A stretch of 64,000 nt of DNA from Streptomyces decoyicus (GTDB lineage: Bacteria > Actinomycetota > Actinomycetes > Streptomycetales > Streptomycetaceae), in the NCBI RefSeq assembly GCF_019880305.1, contig NZ_CP082301.1, positions 2,790,001 through 2,854,000 on the forward strand. Reading direction: 5' to 3'. The translations under genes and the position numbers were made by a program. Below the pieces are notes generated by a model. It saw only the letters and a list, made by a program, of their open reading frames with translations. It searched no databases and had not been told where the DNA came from. Numbering within the stretch: the first letter of the stretch is position 1; each line of letters starts with the position of its first letter. Of the stretch, positions 9,413 to 18,338 are shown piece after piece.

Positions 9413-10246
9413 ATGCCCCGCCCCGCCCGTTTCCGCCCCGCCCTCTCCAGAAGGGCTCGCCTCGGCGCCACCACGATCGCCGCCCTCGTCGCCGGCTCCG
9501 CGGTCTTCGGCGTCGGCCAGGCCACCGCCGAACACTCCGTGCCGCGCACCGACAAGGAGATACCCAACCTCACGCAGGTGCAGGACAAGATCAAGGCGTA
9601 CTACGGCGACACGGTGACGGCGGACGGCGAGCACTACGCCTCCCCGCACAGCAACTACGCACGGCAGGTCCGCGGCATCGAGGCCAAGGCCCGCACCTAC
9701 CTGTCCAAGGCCCTCGCCCGGCACGACCGGGCGGGCAAGCAGTCCAAGCAGTCCAAGCAGGCCAAGCCGGCCATCGTCCTCGACATGGACGACACCACCC
9801 TGCTCACGTACAACTACGAACTCCAGGTGGGCTTCCACTACACCGAGGAGAGCCAGGACAAGTACCTGGCGCACACCGACATGGACCCGGTTTTCGGCAT
9901 GAACCGGCTCGTCAACTGGGCGCACGCCAAGGGTGCCGAGGTGTTCTTCCTGACCGGCCGCAAGGAGGCGCAGCGCGACTGGAGCGTCCGCAACCTCAAG
10001 AACGTCGGCTACGGGGTCCCCCTGGACCGCCGGCACGTCTACCTGAAGAACAAGGAGAACCCGCCGGCCTACCTGCCCTGCGGCGCCACCTGCACGACGG
10101 TCGAGTACAAGTCGGGCACCCGCAAGCACATCGAGTCCCTCGGCTACCACGTCGTCGCCAACTTCGGGGACCAGTACAGCGACCTGAGCGGCGGCGCCGG
10201 CGACCGGACGTTCAAGCTGCCGAACCCGATGTACTACCTGCCGTAG
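9413..10246 (+). CDS. Secreted HAD-family acid phosphatase
   Basis: 277 residues. An Arg-rich start followed by a hydrophobic stretch (TTIAALVAGSAVFGVGQATA, to about residue 39) is a signal peptide. The HAD motif I is IVLDMDDTTLL (nucleophile Asp in DMDDT), motif II is FFLTGRKEAQ, and a Lys (KNKENPP) and NFGDQYSDLSGG supply the remaining motifs, as in the class B / subfamily IIIB acid phosphatases. It should remove phosphate from organic esters outside the cell. A small KQSKQSKQAK repeat precedes the core. GGAGGA lies about 9 bases before the ATG, and a strong terminator follows the gene. Confidence 0.9.
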   Translation: MPRPARFRPALSRRARLGATTIAALVAGSAVFGVGQATAEHSVPRTDKEIPNLTQVQDKIKAYYGDTVTADGEHYASPHSNYARQVRGIEAKARTYLSKALARHDRAGKQSKQSKQAKPAIVLDMDDTTLLTYNYELQVGFHYTEESQDKYLAHTDMDPVFGMNRLVNWAHAKGAEVFFLTGRKEAQRDWSVRNLKNVGYGVPLDRRHVYLKNKENPPAYLPCGATCTTVEYKSGTRKHIESLGYHVVANFGDQYSDLSGGAGDRTFKLPNPMYYLP

Positions 10247-10272
10247 GACGGCCTTCCGGCCCGTCCGCCTTC

Positions 10273-10303
10273 CGGCCCGTCCGCCTGCCGGGCGGACGGG
10301 CCG
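10273..10303. terminator. Terminator between HAD phosphatase and rnz
   Basis: CGGCCCGTCCGCC and GGCGGACGGGCCG form a perfect 13-bp stem with a 5-base loop between two convergent genes. A partial copy of the left arm with its flank (CTTCCGGCCCGTCCGC) occurs just upstream. There is no U-tract, as is common in Streptomyces. Confidence 0.75.
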
Positions 10304-10347
10304 CGCCGTTGCGGGCGCCACCAGCGCCGTCAGCGCCGCCGTTGCTG

Positions 10348-11253
10348 TCAGCGCCGCTTGGGCAGGGGCACCCGCGACAGGTCCTGGGCGATGGTCAGTT
10401 CGCCGGTGTAGCCCGCCGAGCGGGCCTGCCGCTCGAACTCCGTGGGGTCGGCGTAGCGCTGCGAGAAGTGCGTCAGCACGAGATGCCGCACCCCGGCCCG
10501 CAGGGCGACCTTCGCGGCCTGCCCGGCCGTCAAGTGCCCATGATCGAGCGCCAGCTGGACATCCTCGTCCAGGAACGTCGACTCGATGACCAGCATGTCC
10601 ACCCCCTCCGCGAGGGCATGGACGCCATCGCACAGCCGGGTGTCCATGACGAAGGCGAACCGCTGGCCGCGGCGCCGCTCGCTCACCTCGTCGAGGGTGA
10701 CGCCGTTGAGCTCGCCGAGCCGCTGGATCCGCCCGACGTCCGGCCCGGCGATACCGTGCGCCGCCAGCCGCTCCGGCAGCATCCGGCGGGCGTCCGGCTC
10801 CACGAGGCGGTAGCCGTACGACTCGACGGGGTGCGAGAGCCGCCGTGCCTCCAGGACGTACGACTTCGAGCGGTCCAGCTCCCCGTCGGCGGCGACCGGC
10901 CGCTCGATCAGCTGGACCGTCTCCCGGTAGGCGGTGGCATACCGCAGCCGGTCGAAGAAGTGCTGTCCGCCGGCGGGATAGTGGGCGGTGACCGGATGCG
11001 GCACCCGGTCCAGGTTGATCCGCTGGATCACCCCGGCCAGGCCCAGCGAGTGGTCACCGTGGAAGTGGGTGACACAGATCCGGTTCAGGTCATGGGCGGC
11101 GACCCCGGCGCGCAGCATCTGCCGCTGCGTTCCCTCGCCGGGGTCGAAGAGCAGCCCCTCACCGTCCCACCGCAGCAGATAGCCGTTGTGGTTGCGGTGC
11201 CGGGTGGGTACCTGGCTCGCGGTGCCGAGGACCACCAGTTCACGTACGGACAA
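10348..11253 (-). CDS. rnz: Ribonuclease Z
   Basis: 301 residues. The MBL motif HFHGDH sits at residues 63-68, after [12 protein letters not shown], and [18 protein letters not shown] and [12 protein letters not shown] complete the tRNase Z pattern. It cleaves the 3' trailer from tRNA precursors, which matters here because the tRNA-Ala genes in this window do not encode CCA. The start is taken as TTG at 11253 (read as [10 protein letters not shown]), the position where homology begins; an ATG at 11307 would overlap the HIT gene and adds unrelated residues. It lies 10 bases after the HIT gene stop, so the two are co-transcribed. Confidence 0.92.
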   Translation of the reverse strand: MSVRELVVLGTASQVPTRHRNHNGYLLRWDGEGLLFDPGEGTQRQMLRAGVAAHDLNRICVTHFHGDHSLGLAGVIQRINLDRVPHPVTAHYPAGGQHFFDRLRYATAYRETVQLIERPVAADGELDRSKSYVLEARRLSHPVESYGYRLVEPDARRMLPERLAAHGIAGPDVGRIQRLGELNGVTLDEVSERRRGQRFAFVMDTRLCDGVHALAEGVDMLVIESTFLDEDVQLALDHGHLTAGQAAKVALRAGVRHLVLTHFSQRYADPTEFERQARSAGYTGELTIAQDLSRVPLPKRR

Positions 11254-11263
11254 GTCGGCCCCG

Positions 11264-11620
11264 TCAGACCAGACGCTGAAGGTCGCAGCCGCCCAGCAGA
11301 TGCGCATGGGCGTGGAAGATGGTCTGGCCGGCGCCGGGGCCGGTGTTGAACACGATGCGGTAGCCGGTCGTGTCGACCTTCTCCTCCGCGGCGATCACGC
11401 CGGCCTCGCGCAGCACATCGCCCGCGATCGCCGGTTCGGCCGTGGCCAACTCCCTGGCGTTCGCGTAGTGGACCTTGGGGATCACCAGGATGTGCGTCGG
11501 GGCCTGGGGATTGATGTCGCGGAACGCGACGGTGGTCTCGGTCTCCCGGACGATGGTCGCCGGCACCTCCCCCGCCACGATCTTGCAGAACAGGCAATCG
11601 GCCTGCGGTTCTCCCGCCAC
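11264..11620 (-). CDS. HIT-family nucleotide-binding hydrolase
   Basis: 118 residues. The histidine triad is [10 protein letters not shown] near the C-terminus, preceded by [17 protein letters not shown], the typical HinT core; CLFCKIV at the N-terminus carries the usual CxxC. HinT proteins hydrolyse AMP-lysine or adenosine phosphoramidates. A GTG start at 11620 is preferred because GGGAGGAG stands 6 bases upstream; the in-frame ATG at 11641 lacks such a site. It leads a two-gene unit with rnz. Confidence 0.9.
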   Translation of the reverse strand: MAGEPQADCLFCKIVAGEVPATIVRETETTVAFRDINPQAPTHILVIPKVHYANARELATAEPAIAGDVLREAGVIAAEEKVDTTGYRIVFNTGPGAGQTIFHAHAHLLGGCDLQRLV

Positions 11621-11859
11621 CGGTGGCTCCTCCCGAGTCATCCGCCGTACACACGGTGCGTACGACCTTCGGATGCTATCGGGCGGCGCCGTCGGGGGGT
11701 TGCAGTGACCGGGGGTGGGAGCGCGGGCTTCGTACCGGGCTGGGGCCGCCGAGGGGCTCGGGACTCCCGACGGGCACGTGCCTCCCGGCATCGCGCCGCG
11801 GGATCACTAAGCTGGCCGCAGAACCGCTGTCGCCCACCCATCACCGGGAGTGATGCACC

Positions 11860-12288
11860 ATGGCCACCACGCGCACCGCCGAGACCCACTGGGAAGGCAA
11901 CCTGCTGGAGGGCAAGGGCACCGTAGCCCTGGAGTCCTCCAAGCTCGGTACGTACGACGTGAACTGGCCCGCCCGCGCGGAGCAGCCCAACGGCGTCACC
12001 AGCCCCGAGGAGCTGATCGCGGCGGCCCACTCCTCCTGCTACTCCATGGCCTTCTCGCACGGCCTGGCCGGCAAGGGGTACACCGTCGAGGCCCTGGACA
12101 CCCGGGCCGATGTCACCTTCCAGCCCGGTGAGGGCATCACCGCCATCGCGCTGACCGTCAAGGCCCGTGTCCCCGGCCTGTCCGAGGAGGACTTCCAGGC
12201 GGCGGCCCAGGACGCCAAGGCCAACTGCCCGGTGAGCCAGGCGCTGGCGGGCGTCAAGAACATCACGCTGGCGGCGGAGCTGCTCTGA
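11860..12288 (+). CDS. OsmC/Ohr-family peroxiredoxin
   Basis: 142 residues, normal family length. The two redox cysteines are in AHSSCYSMAFS and KANCPVSQAL. OsmC proteins reduce organic hydroperoxides in the cytoplasm and are induced by osmotic or oxidative stress. The ATG (MATTRTAETHWEG) is preceded by GGGAG. It is a single-gene unit, facing rsmE across a very strong terminator. I place it in the OsmC rather than the Ohr branch from the TRTAETHWEGNLLEGKG start. Confidence 0.92.
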   Translation: MATTRTAETHWEGNLLEGKGTVALESSKLGTYDVNWPARAEQPNGVTSPEELIAAAHSSCYSMAFSHGLAGKGYTVEALDTRADVTFQPGEGITAIALTVKARVPGLSEEDFQAAAQDAKANCPVSQALAGVKNITLAAELL

Positions 12289-12320
12289 CGGGACGAGCGG
12301 CCGGGGCCGGTCGCTCCGCA

Positions 12321-12355
12321 GGGCGTCCCCGGGGCCGTGCGCCCCGGGGACGCCC
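12321..12355. terminator. Bidirectional terminator between osmC-like gene and rsmE
   Basis: GGGCGTCCCCGGGGC and GCCCCGGGGACGCCC make a perfect 15-bp stem with the 5-base loop CGTGC between two convergent genes. Confidence 0.85.
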
Positions 12356-12378
12356 GCCCGGTTCCAGAGGGTCTCCCC

Positions 12379-13122
12379 CTAGCTCCAGCGCCCCGTGCGC
12401 CCCAGCAGCAGCGCCGTCGCCGCCGTACCCGCCGTGGAGGTGCGCAGCACGGTCGTCCCCAGGCGGTACGGCTTGGCGCCGGCCTCGGCGAAGAGGGTGA
12501 GCTCCTCCGGGGAGACACCGCCTTCCGGCCCGACGACGAGCACGATCCGGCCCTCGGTGGGGAGTTCGGCGGTGGCGAGCGGGGAGCTGCCCTCCTCGTG
12601 GAGGACGGCCGCGAAATCGGCGTCGGCGAGCAGGGCGGCCACCTGCTTGGTCGTCAGCGGGTCCGCGACCTCGGGGAAGGTCAGCCGGCGCGACTGCTTG
12701 CCCGCCTCGCGGGCCGTGGCGCGCCATTTGCCGAGCGATTTCGCGGCCCGCTCGCCCTTCCACTGGGTCACGCAACGCGCCGCCGCCCAGGGCACGATGG
12801 CGTCCACACCGGTCTCGGTCATCGTCTCGACGGCCAGCTCGCCGCGGTCGCCCTTGGGAAGCGCCTGGACGACGGTGATCGTGGGGTTCGGCGGGGCCTC
12901 ACTGCGCAGCTCGGTGACCGCGACGGTCAGCCGGTCCTTGCCCTCGACGGCGGCGACCGTGCCGTGCGCGCCGGCGCCATGCCCGTCCGTCAGGACGACC
13001 TCCTCGCCGGCCCGCAGCCGGCGCACCGACACCGCGTGCCGTCCCTCGGGGCCGTCCAGGGTCAGCGTGCCGCCGGCCCGTACATCCGCGAGGGAATCGA
13101 CGAGGAAAACCGGCGCGGTCAT
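12379..13122 (-). CDS. rsmE: 16S rRNA (uracil-1498-N3) methyltransferase
   Basis: 247 residues. The N-terminal PUA-like part (GRHAVSVRRLRAGEEVVLTD) is followed by a SPOUT/trefoil-knot methyltransferase with VVQALPKGDRGELAVETMTE, LVVGPEGGVSPEEL and LRTSTAGTAA, the SAM-binding knot. It methylates U1498 of 16S rRNA. The ATG overlaps the stop of the upstream nitronate monooxygenase gene by four bases (ATGA), so translation is probably coupled. The dnaJ-to-rsmE order is conserved in actinobacteria. Confidence 0.95.
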   Translation of the reverse strand: MTAPVFLVDSLADVRAGGTLTLDGPEGRHAVSVRRLRAGEEVVLTDGHGAGAHGTVAAVEGKDRLTVAVTELRSEAPPNPTITVVQALPKGDRGELAVETMTETGVDAIVPWAAARCVTQWKGERAAKSLGKWRATAREAGKQSRRLTFPEVADPLTTKQVAALLADADFAAVLHEEGSSPLATAELPTEGRIVLVVGPEGGVSPEELTLFAEAGAKPYRLGTTVLRTSTAGTAATALLLGRTGRWS

Positions 13123-14207
13123 GAGGCGCTGCCGGCGCCCGGGCGGCTCAACGCGGCGCGCGCCGCGTCCAGTTCGGCCGCCAGTACTTCCACGAGCTGC
13201 CCGGCGGGCAGCTCCCGGGCCAGCCGGTGCCCCTGCCCCGCCCACAGGTTCATGCCCTGTGCGTCGCCCGCCTTGGCCGCGGCCTTGCGCACGGTGGAGG
13301 TGAGGTAGTGGACGGCGGGGTAGGCCGCCGGGGCGTACGGGCCGTGCTCACGCATGAAGCGGTTGACCAGCCCACGGGCCGGCCGCCCGGAGAACGCCCG
13401 GGTCAACTCCGTATGCGTGAAGAGCGGGTTGGTCAGTGCCTGCTTGTGCAGCGGGTTGGCGCCCGATTCGGGGGTGGCGAGGAAGGCGGTGCCCAGCTGC
13501 GCCATGCTCGCCCCGGCGACCAGCACCGACGCGATCTGTGCCCCGCGCATCAGCCCGCCCGCGGCGATCGCCGGGATCTGCACGGCCTCGCGGACCTGGC
13601 CGAGCAGCGCCAGCAGGCCCAGCCCCGAGCCGGTCCCGTCGGCGTGCGGATCGTCGCGGTGGGTGCCCTGGTGGCCGCCGGCCTCCACGCCCTGCACGCA
13701 CACCGCGTCGGCGCCCGACCACTGTGCGGCCTGCGCCTCGGCGGCGGTGGTGACCGTGACGATGGTGTACGTGCCGACCTTGGCGAAGGCGTCGAGGACC
13801 GCGCGCGAGGGGCAGCCGAAGGTGAAGGAGACCACCGGCACCGGGTCGTCCCGCAGGATCGCGAGCTTGGCCTCGTAGCCGTCGTCGATGGGCCCGTCGG
13901 TGTCGCCGAGTTCCGTCTCGTACCAAGTGGCCTCGCCCGCGAGTTGCTCGCGGTAGACCTCGACGACGGAGCCGTCGGCCAGCGAGGGCTGCGGCATGAA
14001 GAGATTGACGCCGAAGGGCCGGTCGGTCAGCGACCGCAGCTGCTTGATCTCCTGGTACATGCCGTCGGCGGTCTTGTAGCCGGCGGCGAGGAAGCCGAGA
14101 CCGCCGGCGCCGCAGACGGCGGCGGCCAGCTCGGGTCCTGAGCCGCCTCCCGCCATCGGGGCCTGCACGATCGGGTAGCGGCAGAGCTCGGTCAGTGCGG
14201 TGGGCAT
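13119..14207 (-). CDS. Nitronate monooxygenase (2-nitropropane dioxygenase-like)
   Basis: 362 residues. An FMN-dependent TIM barrel is shown by VQAPMAGGGSGPELAAAVCG at the N-terminus, VQGVEAGGHQG (phosphate-binding), AIAAGGLMRG and LGTAFLATPES. The family oxidises alkyl nitronates such as propionate-3-nitronate, removing toxic nitro compounds. The start is the ATG giving MPTALTEL; an ATG two codons earlier is equally open and neither has a strong ribosome site. It sits between dnaJ and rsmE and overlaps rsmE by four bases. Confidence 0.9.
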   Translation of the reverse strand: MPTALTELCRYPIVQAPMAGGGSGPELAAAVCGAGGLGFLAAGYKTADGMYQEIKQLRSLTDRPFGVNLFMPQPSLADGSVVEVYREQLAGEATWYETELGDTDGPIDDGYEAKLAILRDDPVPVVSFTFGCPSRAVLDAFAKVGTYTIVTVTTAAEAQAAQWSGADAVCVQGVEAGGHQGTHRDDPHADGTGSGLGLLALLGQVREAVQIPAIAAGGLMRGAQIASVLVAGASMAQLGTAFLATPESGANPLHKQALTNPLFTHTELTRAFSGRPARGLVNRFMREHGPYAPAAYPAVHYLTSTVRKAAAKAGDAQGMNLWAGQGHRLARELPAGQLVEVLAAELDAARAALSRPGAGSAS

Positions 14208-14265
14208 GAGCACATCGTGTCACGCCCACCGCCCCGCTCCGAACCGGGGCGGCGACCGCTGCGCC

Positions 14266-14294
14266 GGCCCGGGGAACGGCTCCGCCCCCGGGCC
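14266..14294 (-). terminator. Terminator downstream of dnaJ
   Basis: GGCCCGGGG and CCCCGGGCC form a perfect 9-bp stem with an 11-base loop, 10 bases after the dnaJ stop and before the nitronate monooxygenase gene on the same strand. Confidence 0.65.
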
Positions 14295-14303
14295 CACCTG
14301 GGG

Positions 14304-15440
14304 CTATCGCCCGTTGAACGCATCCTTCAGGCGCGAGAACAGACCCTGCTGCCCCGGCTGGAACTGCCCCGTGGGCCGTTCCTCCCCGCGGAGCTTGGCC
14401 AGCCGCCGCAGCAGGTCTTCCTGGTCGGGGTCGAGCTTGGACGGGGTCTGCACCTCGACGTGGACGATGAGGTCGCCCCGGCCGCCGCCACGCAGATGGG
14501 TCACCCCGCGCTGGTGCAGCGGGATCGACTGGCCGGACTGGGTGCCGGGCCGGACATCGATCTCCTCCACCCCGTCCAGCGTCTCCAGCGGGCACTTCGT
14601 GCCCAGCGCCGCCGCTGTCATCGGGATGGTGACCGTGCAGTGCAGATCGTCGCCGCGCCGCTGGAAGACCGAGTGCGCCAGCTCGTGGATCTCCACATAG
14701 AGATCGCCGGCGGGGCCGCCGCCGGGGCCGACCTCGCCCTCGCCCGCGAGCTGGATGCGGGTGCCGTTGTCGACACCGGCCGGGATCTTGACGGTCAGCG
14801 TGCGGCGGGAGCGGATCCGGCCGTCGCCTGCGCACTCGGGGCACGGGGTCGGCACGACCGTGCCGAAGCCCTGGCACTGCGGGCAGGGCCTGGACGTCAT
14901 GACCTGGCCGAGGAAGGACCGGGTGACCTGCGAGACCTCACCGCGGCCGCGGCACATGTCACAGGTCTGCGCCGAGGTACCCGGCGCGGCTCCCTCACCG
15001 GTGCACGTCGTACAGACGACGGCGGTGTCGACCTGGATGTCCTTGGCCGTGCCGAAGGCCGCTTCGTTCAGCTCGATGTCGAGCCGGATCATGGCGTCCT
15101 GGCCGCGGCGGGTGCGCGAGCGCGGCCCGCGCTGCGACGCGGTGCCGAAGAACGCGTCCATGATGTCGGAGAAGTTGCCGAAGCCCGCGCCGAAGCCGCC
15201 CGCGCCCTGGCCGCCGCCCGCCTGCGAGAGGGGGTCGCCGCCGAGGTCGTAGACCTGCTTCTTCTGCGGGTCCGACAGAACCTCGTAAGCGGCGTTGATC
15301 TCCTTGAACCGCTCCTGGGTCTTGGGATCCGGATTCACGTCCGGGTGCAGCTCACGCGCCAGCCGGCGGAAGGCTTTCTTGATCTGGTCCTGCGAGGCGT
15401 CACGGCTGATGCCGAGGACCGAGTAGTAATCCGTGGCCAC
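14304..15440 (-). CDS. dnaJ: Chaperone DnaJ (hrcA-linked copy)
   Basis: 378 residues. The J-domain carries HPD at residues 32-34, then a Gly-rich linker (about 70-105), four CxxCxGxG zinc motifs (CTTCTGEG, CDMCRGRG, CPQCQGFG, CPECAGDG) and the C-terminal substrate-binding domains. It stimulates DnaK ATPase and delivers unfolded proteins. It starts with GTG directly after the hrcA stop (zero gap), so both are one operon under the CIRCE element. Streptomyces usually carry a second dnaJ beside dnaK and grpE; this is the hrcA-linked one. Confidence 0.96.
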   Translation of the reverse strand: MATDYYSVLGISRDASQDQIKKAFRRLARELHPDVNPDPKTQERFKEINAAYEVLSDPQKKQVYDLGGDPLSQAGGGQGAGGFGAGFGNFSDIMDAFFGTASQRGPRSRTRRGQDAMIRLDIELNEAAFGTAKDIQVDTAVVCTTCTGEGAAPGTSAQTCDMCRGRGEVSQVTRSFLGQVMTSRPCPQCQGFGTVVPTPCPECAGDGRIRSRRTLTVKIPAGVDNGTRIQLAGEGEVGPGGGPAGDLYVEIHELAHSVFQRRGDDLHCTVTIPMTAAALGTKCPLETLDGVEEIDVRPGTQSGQSIPLHQRGVTHLRGGGRGDLIVHVEVQTPSKLDPDQEDLLRRLAKLRGEERPTGQFQPGQQGLFSRLKDAFNGR

Positions 15441-16457
15441 TTACGACTCCGCGAGGATTTGTCCGACGTAACGTGCCACTGCGCGTACCGCTCCCATCGT
15501 TCCGGGGTAGTCCATGCGGGTCGGTCCGACCACGCCGAGTTTGGCGACTGCCTCGTCGCCCGAACCGTAGCCGACCGTGACGACCGATGTGGACGCCAGG
15601 CCTTCGTGGGCATTCTCATGCCCGATACGTACGGTCATGCCCGAGTCCTTGGCCTCCCCGAGCAGCTTGAGCATCACCACATGCTCCTCAAGGGCCTCCA
15701 GCACCGGCCGGATCGTCAGTGGGAAATCGTGCCCGAAGCGCGTGAGATTGGCGGTACCGCCGATCATCAGCCGCTCTTCGGTCTCTTCCACCAAAGTTTC
15801 CAGCAACACCGACAGCACTGTCGAGACCGTGCCGCGGTCGTCCTGCTCGAAGGACTCCGGGAGATCCTGCACCAACTGCGGCACATCCGCGAACCGGCGG
15901 CCGACGACCCTGCTGTTGAGCCGGGCCCGCAGGTCCGCCAGCGAGGCCTCGCCGAACGGCGCCTGGCAGTCGATGAGCCGCTGCTCGACCCGTCCGGTGT
16001 CCGTGATCAGTACGAGCATCAGCCGGGCGGGGGCCAGCGCCAGCAGTTCGACATGCCGGACCGTGGACCGGGTCAGGGACGGATACTGCACGACCGCGAC
16101 CTGCCGGGTCAGCTGCGCCAGCAGCCGGACCGTGCGGCCCACCACGTCGTCGAGGTCGACGGCGCCGTCCAGGAAGTTCTGGATCGCCCGCCGCTCCGGG
16201 CTGGACAGCGGCTTGACGCCGGCCAGCTTGTCGACGAACAGGCGGTAGCCCTTGTCGGTCGGGATGCGCCCGGCGCTGGTGTGCGGCTGGGCGATGAATC
16301 CCTCGTCCTCCAGGGCCGCCATGTCGTTGCGGATGGTGGCCGGGGAGACGCCGAGCTGATGGCGTTCGGTGAGCGCCTTGGAGCCGACCGGCTCCTCCGT
16401 CCCCACATAGTCCTGGACGATGGCACGCAGCACCTCCAGCCTGCGTTCACTGAGCAT
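15441..16457 (-). CDS. hrcA: Heat-inducible repressor HrcA
   Basis: 338 residues. The N-terminal winged helix ([20 protein letters not shown], then [20 protein letters not shown]) binds CIRCE; the GAF-like dimer domain follows. HrcA represses chaperone genes and depends on GroEL for activity. The ATG beginning [10 protein letters not shown] has GGAGGTG 5-7 bases upstream. A CIRCE element lies 42-68 bases before the start, so the operon is autoregulated. Confidence 0.96.
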   Translation of the reverse strand: MLSERRLEVLRAIVQDYVGTEEPVGSKALTERHQLGVSPATIRNDMAALEDEGFIAQPHTSAGRIPTDKGYRLFVDKLAGVKPLSSPERRAIQNFLDGAVDLDDVVGRTVRLLAQLTRQVAVVQYPSLTRSTVRHVELLALAPARLMLVLITDTGRVEQRLIDCQAPFGEASLADLRARLNSRVVGRRFADVPQLVQDLPESFEQDDRGTVSTVLSVLLETLVEETEERLMIGGTANLTRFGHDFPLTIRPVLEALEEHVVMLKLLGEAKDSGMTVRIGHENAHEGLASTSVVTVGYGSGDEAVAKLGVVGPTRMDYPGTMGAVRAVARYVGQILAES

Positions 16458-16498
16458 CCCGCGCACCTCCAGTCCGGCCGTCCGCCGCCTCGTCTCTC

Positions 16499-16525
16499 CT
16501 GGCACTCACACGGGCCGAGTGCCAG
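16499..16525 (-). promoter_or_regulatory. CIRCE operator (HrcA binding site)
   Basis: CTGGCACTC, nine bases, GAGTGCCAG: a perfect 9-9-9 inverted repeat. It differs from the consensus TTAGCACTC-N9-GAGTGCTAA only at the two outermost positions of each arm and their G. It precedes hrcA-dnaJ. Confidence 0.92.
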
Positions 16526-16639
16526 ACCCTGAGCCAGTGTACGGCCGGGTAGCACGAACACGGCAAGGGCAGCCGCGCACAGCACCCGCCCGATGACCGT
16601 GTTCGGCCGATCTGTCGGGCAACGCTATCGCGATGGCGC

Positions 16640-16645
16640 TAGCGT
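16640..16645 (+). promoter_or_regulatory. Leaderless-type -10 element for the MBL gene
   Basis: TAGCGT lies six bases before the ATG at 16652, with no ribosome-binding site between them. The near-palindrome GCTATCGCGATGGC at 16624-16637 lies immediately upstream and might bind a regulator. Confidence 0.5.
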
Positions 16646-16651
16646 CTCGGT

Positions 16652-17386
16652 ATGCGTACTGCTTGGGAAGAGGCCGGTTGGGAACGACTCGGTGACGGTG
16701 TCGCCAGGCGCCGTATGCCGGGCTGGGACGAGACGATCGGGGTGATCGCCGGGACCACCGGCGTCATGATCGTCGACACCGGCGCGACCCTGCGCGACGG
16801 CGCGGACCTTCGGCGTGCGATCCGTGGCGTACTGGGCCGGGAAGTGACGCATGTCGCGCTCACCCACCCCCACTTCGATCATGTGCTGGGCACGGCCGCC
16901 TTCGCGGGCGTCGAGGTCTTCGGCGCGGCCGGACTGAGCGAGCTGCTGCGCCGCGGCAAGGACGAGCTGCGGCACGACGCGATGCGGCAGGGCGTCGACC
17001 GGGACGCCGCCGCCGAGGCCGCCGATCTGCTGGTCGCCCCGCACCACCACGTCCACGACCAGCTGACCGTCGAGCTCGGCGACCGGCAGGTGCTGCTCGC
17101 CAACGTCGGTCCCGGGCACACCGCCCACGACCTGGCCGTGCTGGTACCGGGCCGGCGCGGGGACCCGGAGATCGTCTTCTGCGGCGATCTGGTCGAGGAG
17201 TCAGGAGAGCCCCAGGCAGGCCACGACGCACTGCCGCAGCAGTGGCCCGCCGCGCTGGACCGGCTGCTGGCCCTCGGCGGCGAGGACGCGCGGTACGTTC
17301 CCGGCCATGGCGCCGTGGTGGACGCCCGCTTCGTCCGTGCCCAACGCGACGCCCTGGCCACCCGCTTCGGCGTCGCCCCGTCCTGA
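16652..17386 (+). CDS. MBL-fold metallo-hydrolase
   Basis: 244 residues. The signature LTHPHFDHVLG (H-x-H-x-D-H) is followed by VGPGHTAHDLAV, VFCGDLVEESG and RYVPGHGAVV, giving both metal sites. Substrate is unknown; the layout resembles general thioesterase/lactonase-like members. Reading in MRTAWEEAGWERL, the ATG is preceded by a -10-like TAGCGT and no Shine-Dalgarno, so a leaderless message is likely. It is divergent from hrcA and 118 bases upstream of the DUF3097 gene, which may share its transcript. Confidence 0.88.
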   Translation: MRTAWEEAGWERLGDGVARRRMPGWDETIGVIAGTTGVMIVDTGATLRDGADLRRAIRGVLGREVTHVALTHPHFDHVLGTAAFAGVEVFGAAGLSELLRRGKDELRHDAMRQGVDRDAAAEAADLLVAPHHHVHDQLTVELGDRQVLLANVGPGHTAHDLAVLVPGRRGDPEIVFCGDLVEESGEPQAGHDALPQQWPAALDRLLALGGEDARYVPGHGAVVDARFVRAQRDALATRFGVAPS

Positions 17387-17504
17387 CCACCGCCCGCCCT
17401 CCCCACGACTGCTTCCCCTGGGGACGCCCCGGGCCCCCGGCCGCCCGAACACCGACCGCCCCGCAGAGAACAAACAAAGAGCGACAGAGAACAGGTCCCA
17501 CGCG

Positions 17505-18338
17505 ATGCAGAACAGGCGCTACAGCCCCGACCTCACCCCGCCCTGGAAGAAGCAGCAGCCTGCGCCCGAGGTGCCGGCCGAGCCCGATCTGGTCGTCGAG
17601 GAGGTCACCTCGGGCTTCTGCGGCGCCGTGATCCGCTGCGAGAAGACGGCGCAGGGCCCGACGGTCACCCTGGAGGACCGCTTCGGCAAGCACCGGGCCT
17701 TCCCCATGGAGCCGCGCGGCTTCCTGCTGGAGGGGCGGGTGGTCACTCTCGTACGCCCCCAGGGCCGGCCGGCGGCCACCGCCCGGACGCGTACGGCATC
17801 GGGATCGCTCGCCGTGCCCGGCGCCCGCGCACGGATCGCCCGCGCCGGGCGCATCTATGTGGAGGGCCGGCACGACGCCGAGCTGGTGGAGCGGGTGTGG
17901 GGCGACGACCTGCGCATCGAGGGCGTGGTCGTGGAGTACCTGGAGGGCATCGACGACCTGCCCGCGATCGTCCGCGGCTTCTCCCCCGGTCCTGACGCCC
18001 GTCTCGGCGTCCTCGTCGACCATCTCGTGCCCGGCTCGAAGGAGTCCCGTATCGCGGCCGAGGTGACCGGTGACCACGCGCTGGTGGTGGGCCACCCGTA
18101 CATCGACGTCTGGGAGGCGGTGAAGCCGTCCTCGGTCGGGATCGCGGCCTGGCCGTCCGTCCCGCACGGGCAGGACTGGAAGACGGGCGTGTGCCGGGCA
18201 CTGGGCTGGCCGGAAAACACCGGCGCCGCCTGGCAGCGGATCCTGTCCTGCGTGCGCTCCTACAAGGACCTGGAGCCGGCGCTGCTGGGGCGGGTGGAGG
18301 AGCTGATCGACTTCGTTACGGCCGACGGTGCGGCCTGA
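17505..18338 (+). CDS. DUF3097-family protein
   Basis: 277 residues. It is conserved in actinobacteria as DUF3097 and has no established function. Visible features are a short Pro-rich N-terminus (SPDLTPPWKKQQP), a beta-rich domain with VVTLVRPQG, and a TOPRIM-like segment GRIYVEGRHDAELVERVWGD followed by VVVEYLEGIDDL and LGVLVDHLVPGSKE with acidic residues where TOPRIM enzymes bind metal. A nucleic-acid role is therefore possible but inferred. The start MQNRRYSPDL was chosen because homology begins there. Its last 23 bases overlap the convergent Uma2 gene. Confidence 0.85.
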   Translation: MQNRRYSPDLTPPWKKQQPAPEVPAEPDLVVEEVTSGFCGAVIRCEKTAQGPTVTLEDRFGKHRAFPMEPRGFLLEGRVVTLVRPQGRPAATARTRTASGSLAVPGARARIARAGRIYVEGRHDAELVERVWGDDLRIEGVVVEYLEGIDDLPAIVRGFSPGPDARLGVLVDHLVPGSKESRIAAEVTGDHALVVGHPYIDVWEAVKPSSVGIAAWPSVPHGQDWKTGVCRALGWPENTGAAWQRILSCVRSYKDLEPALLGRVEELIDFVTADGAA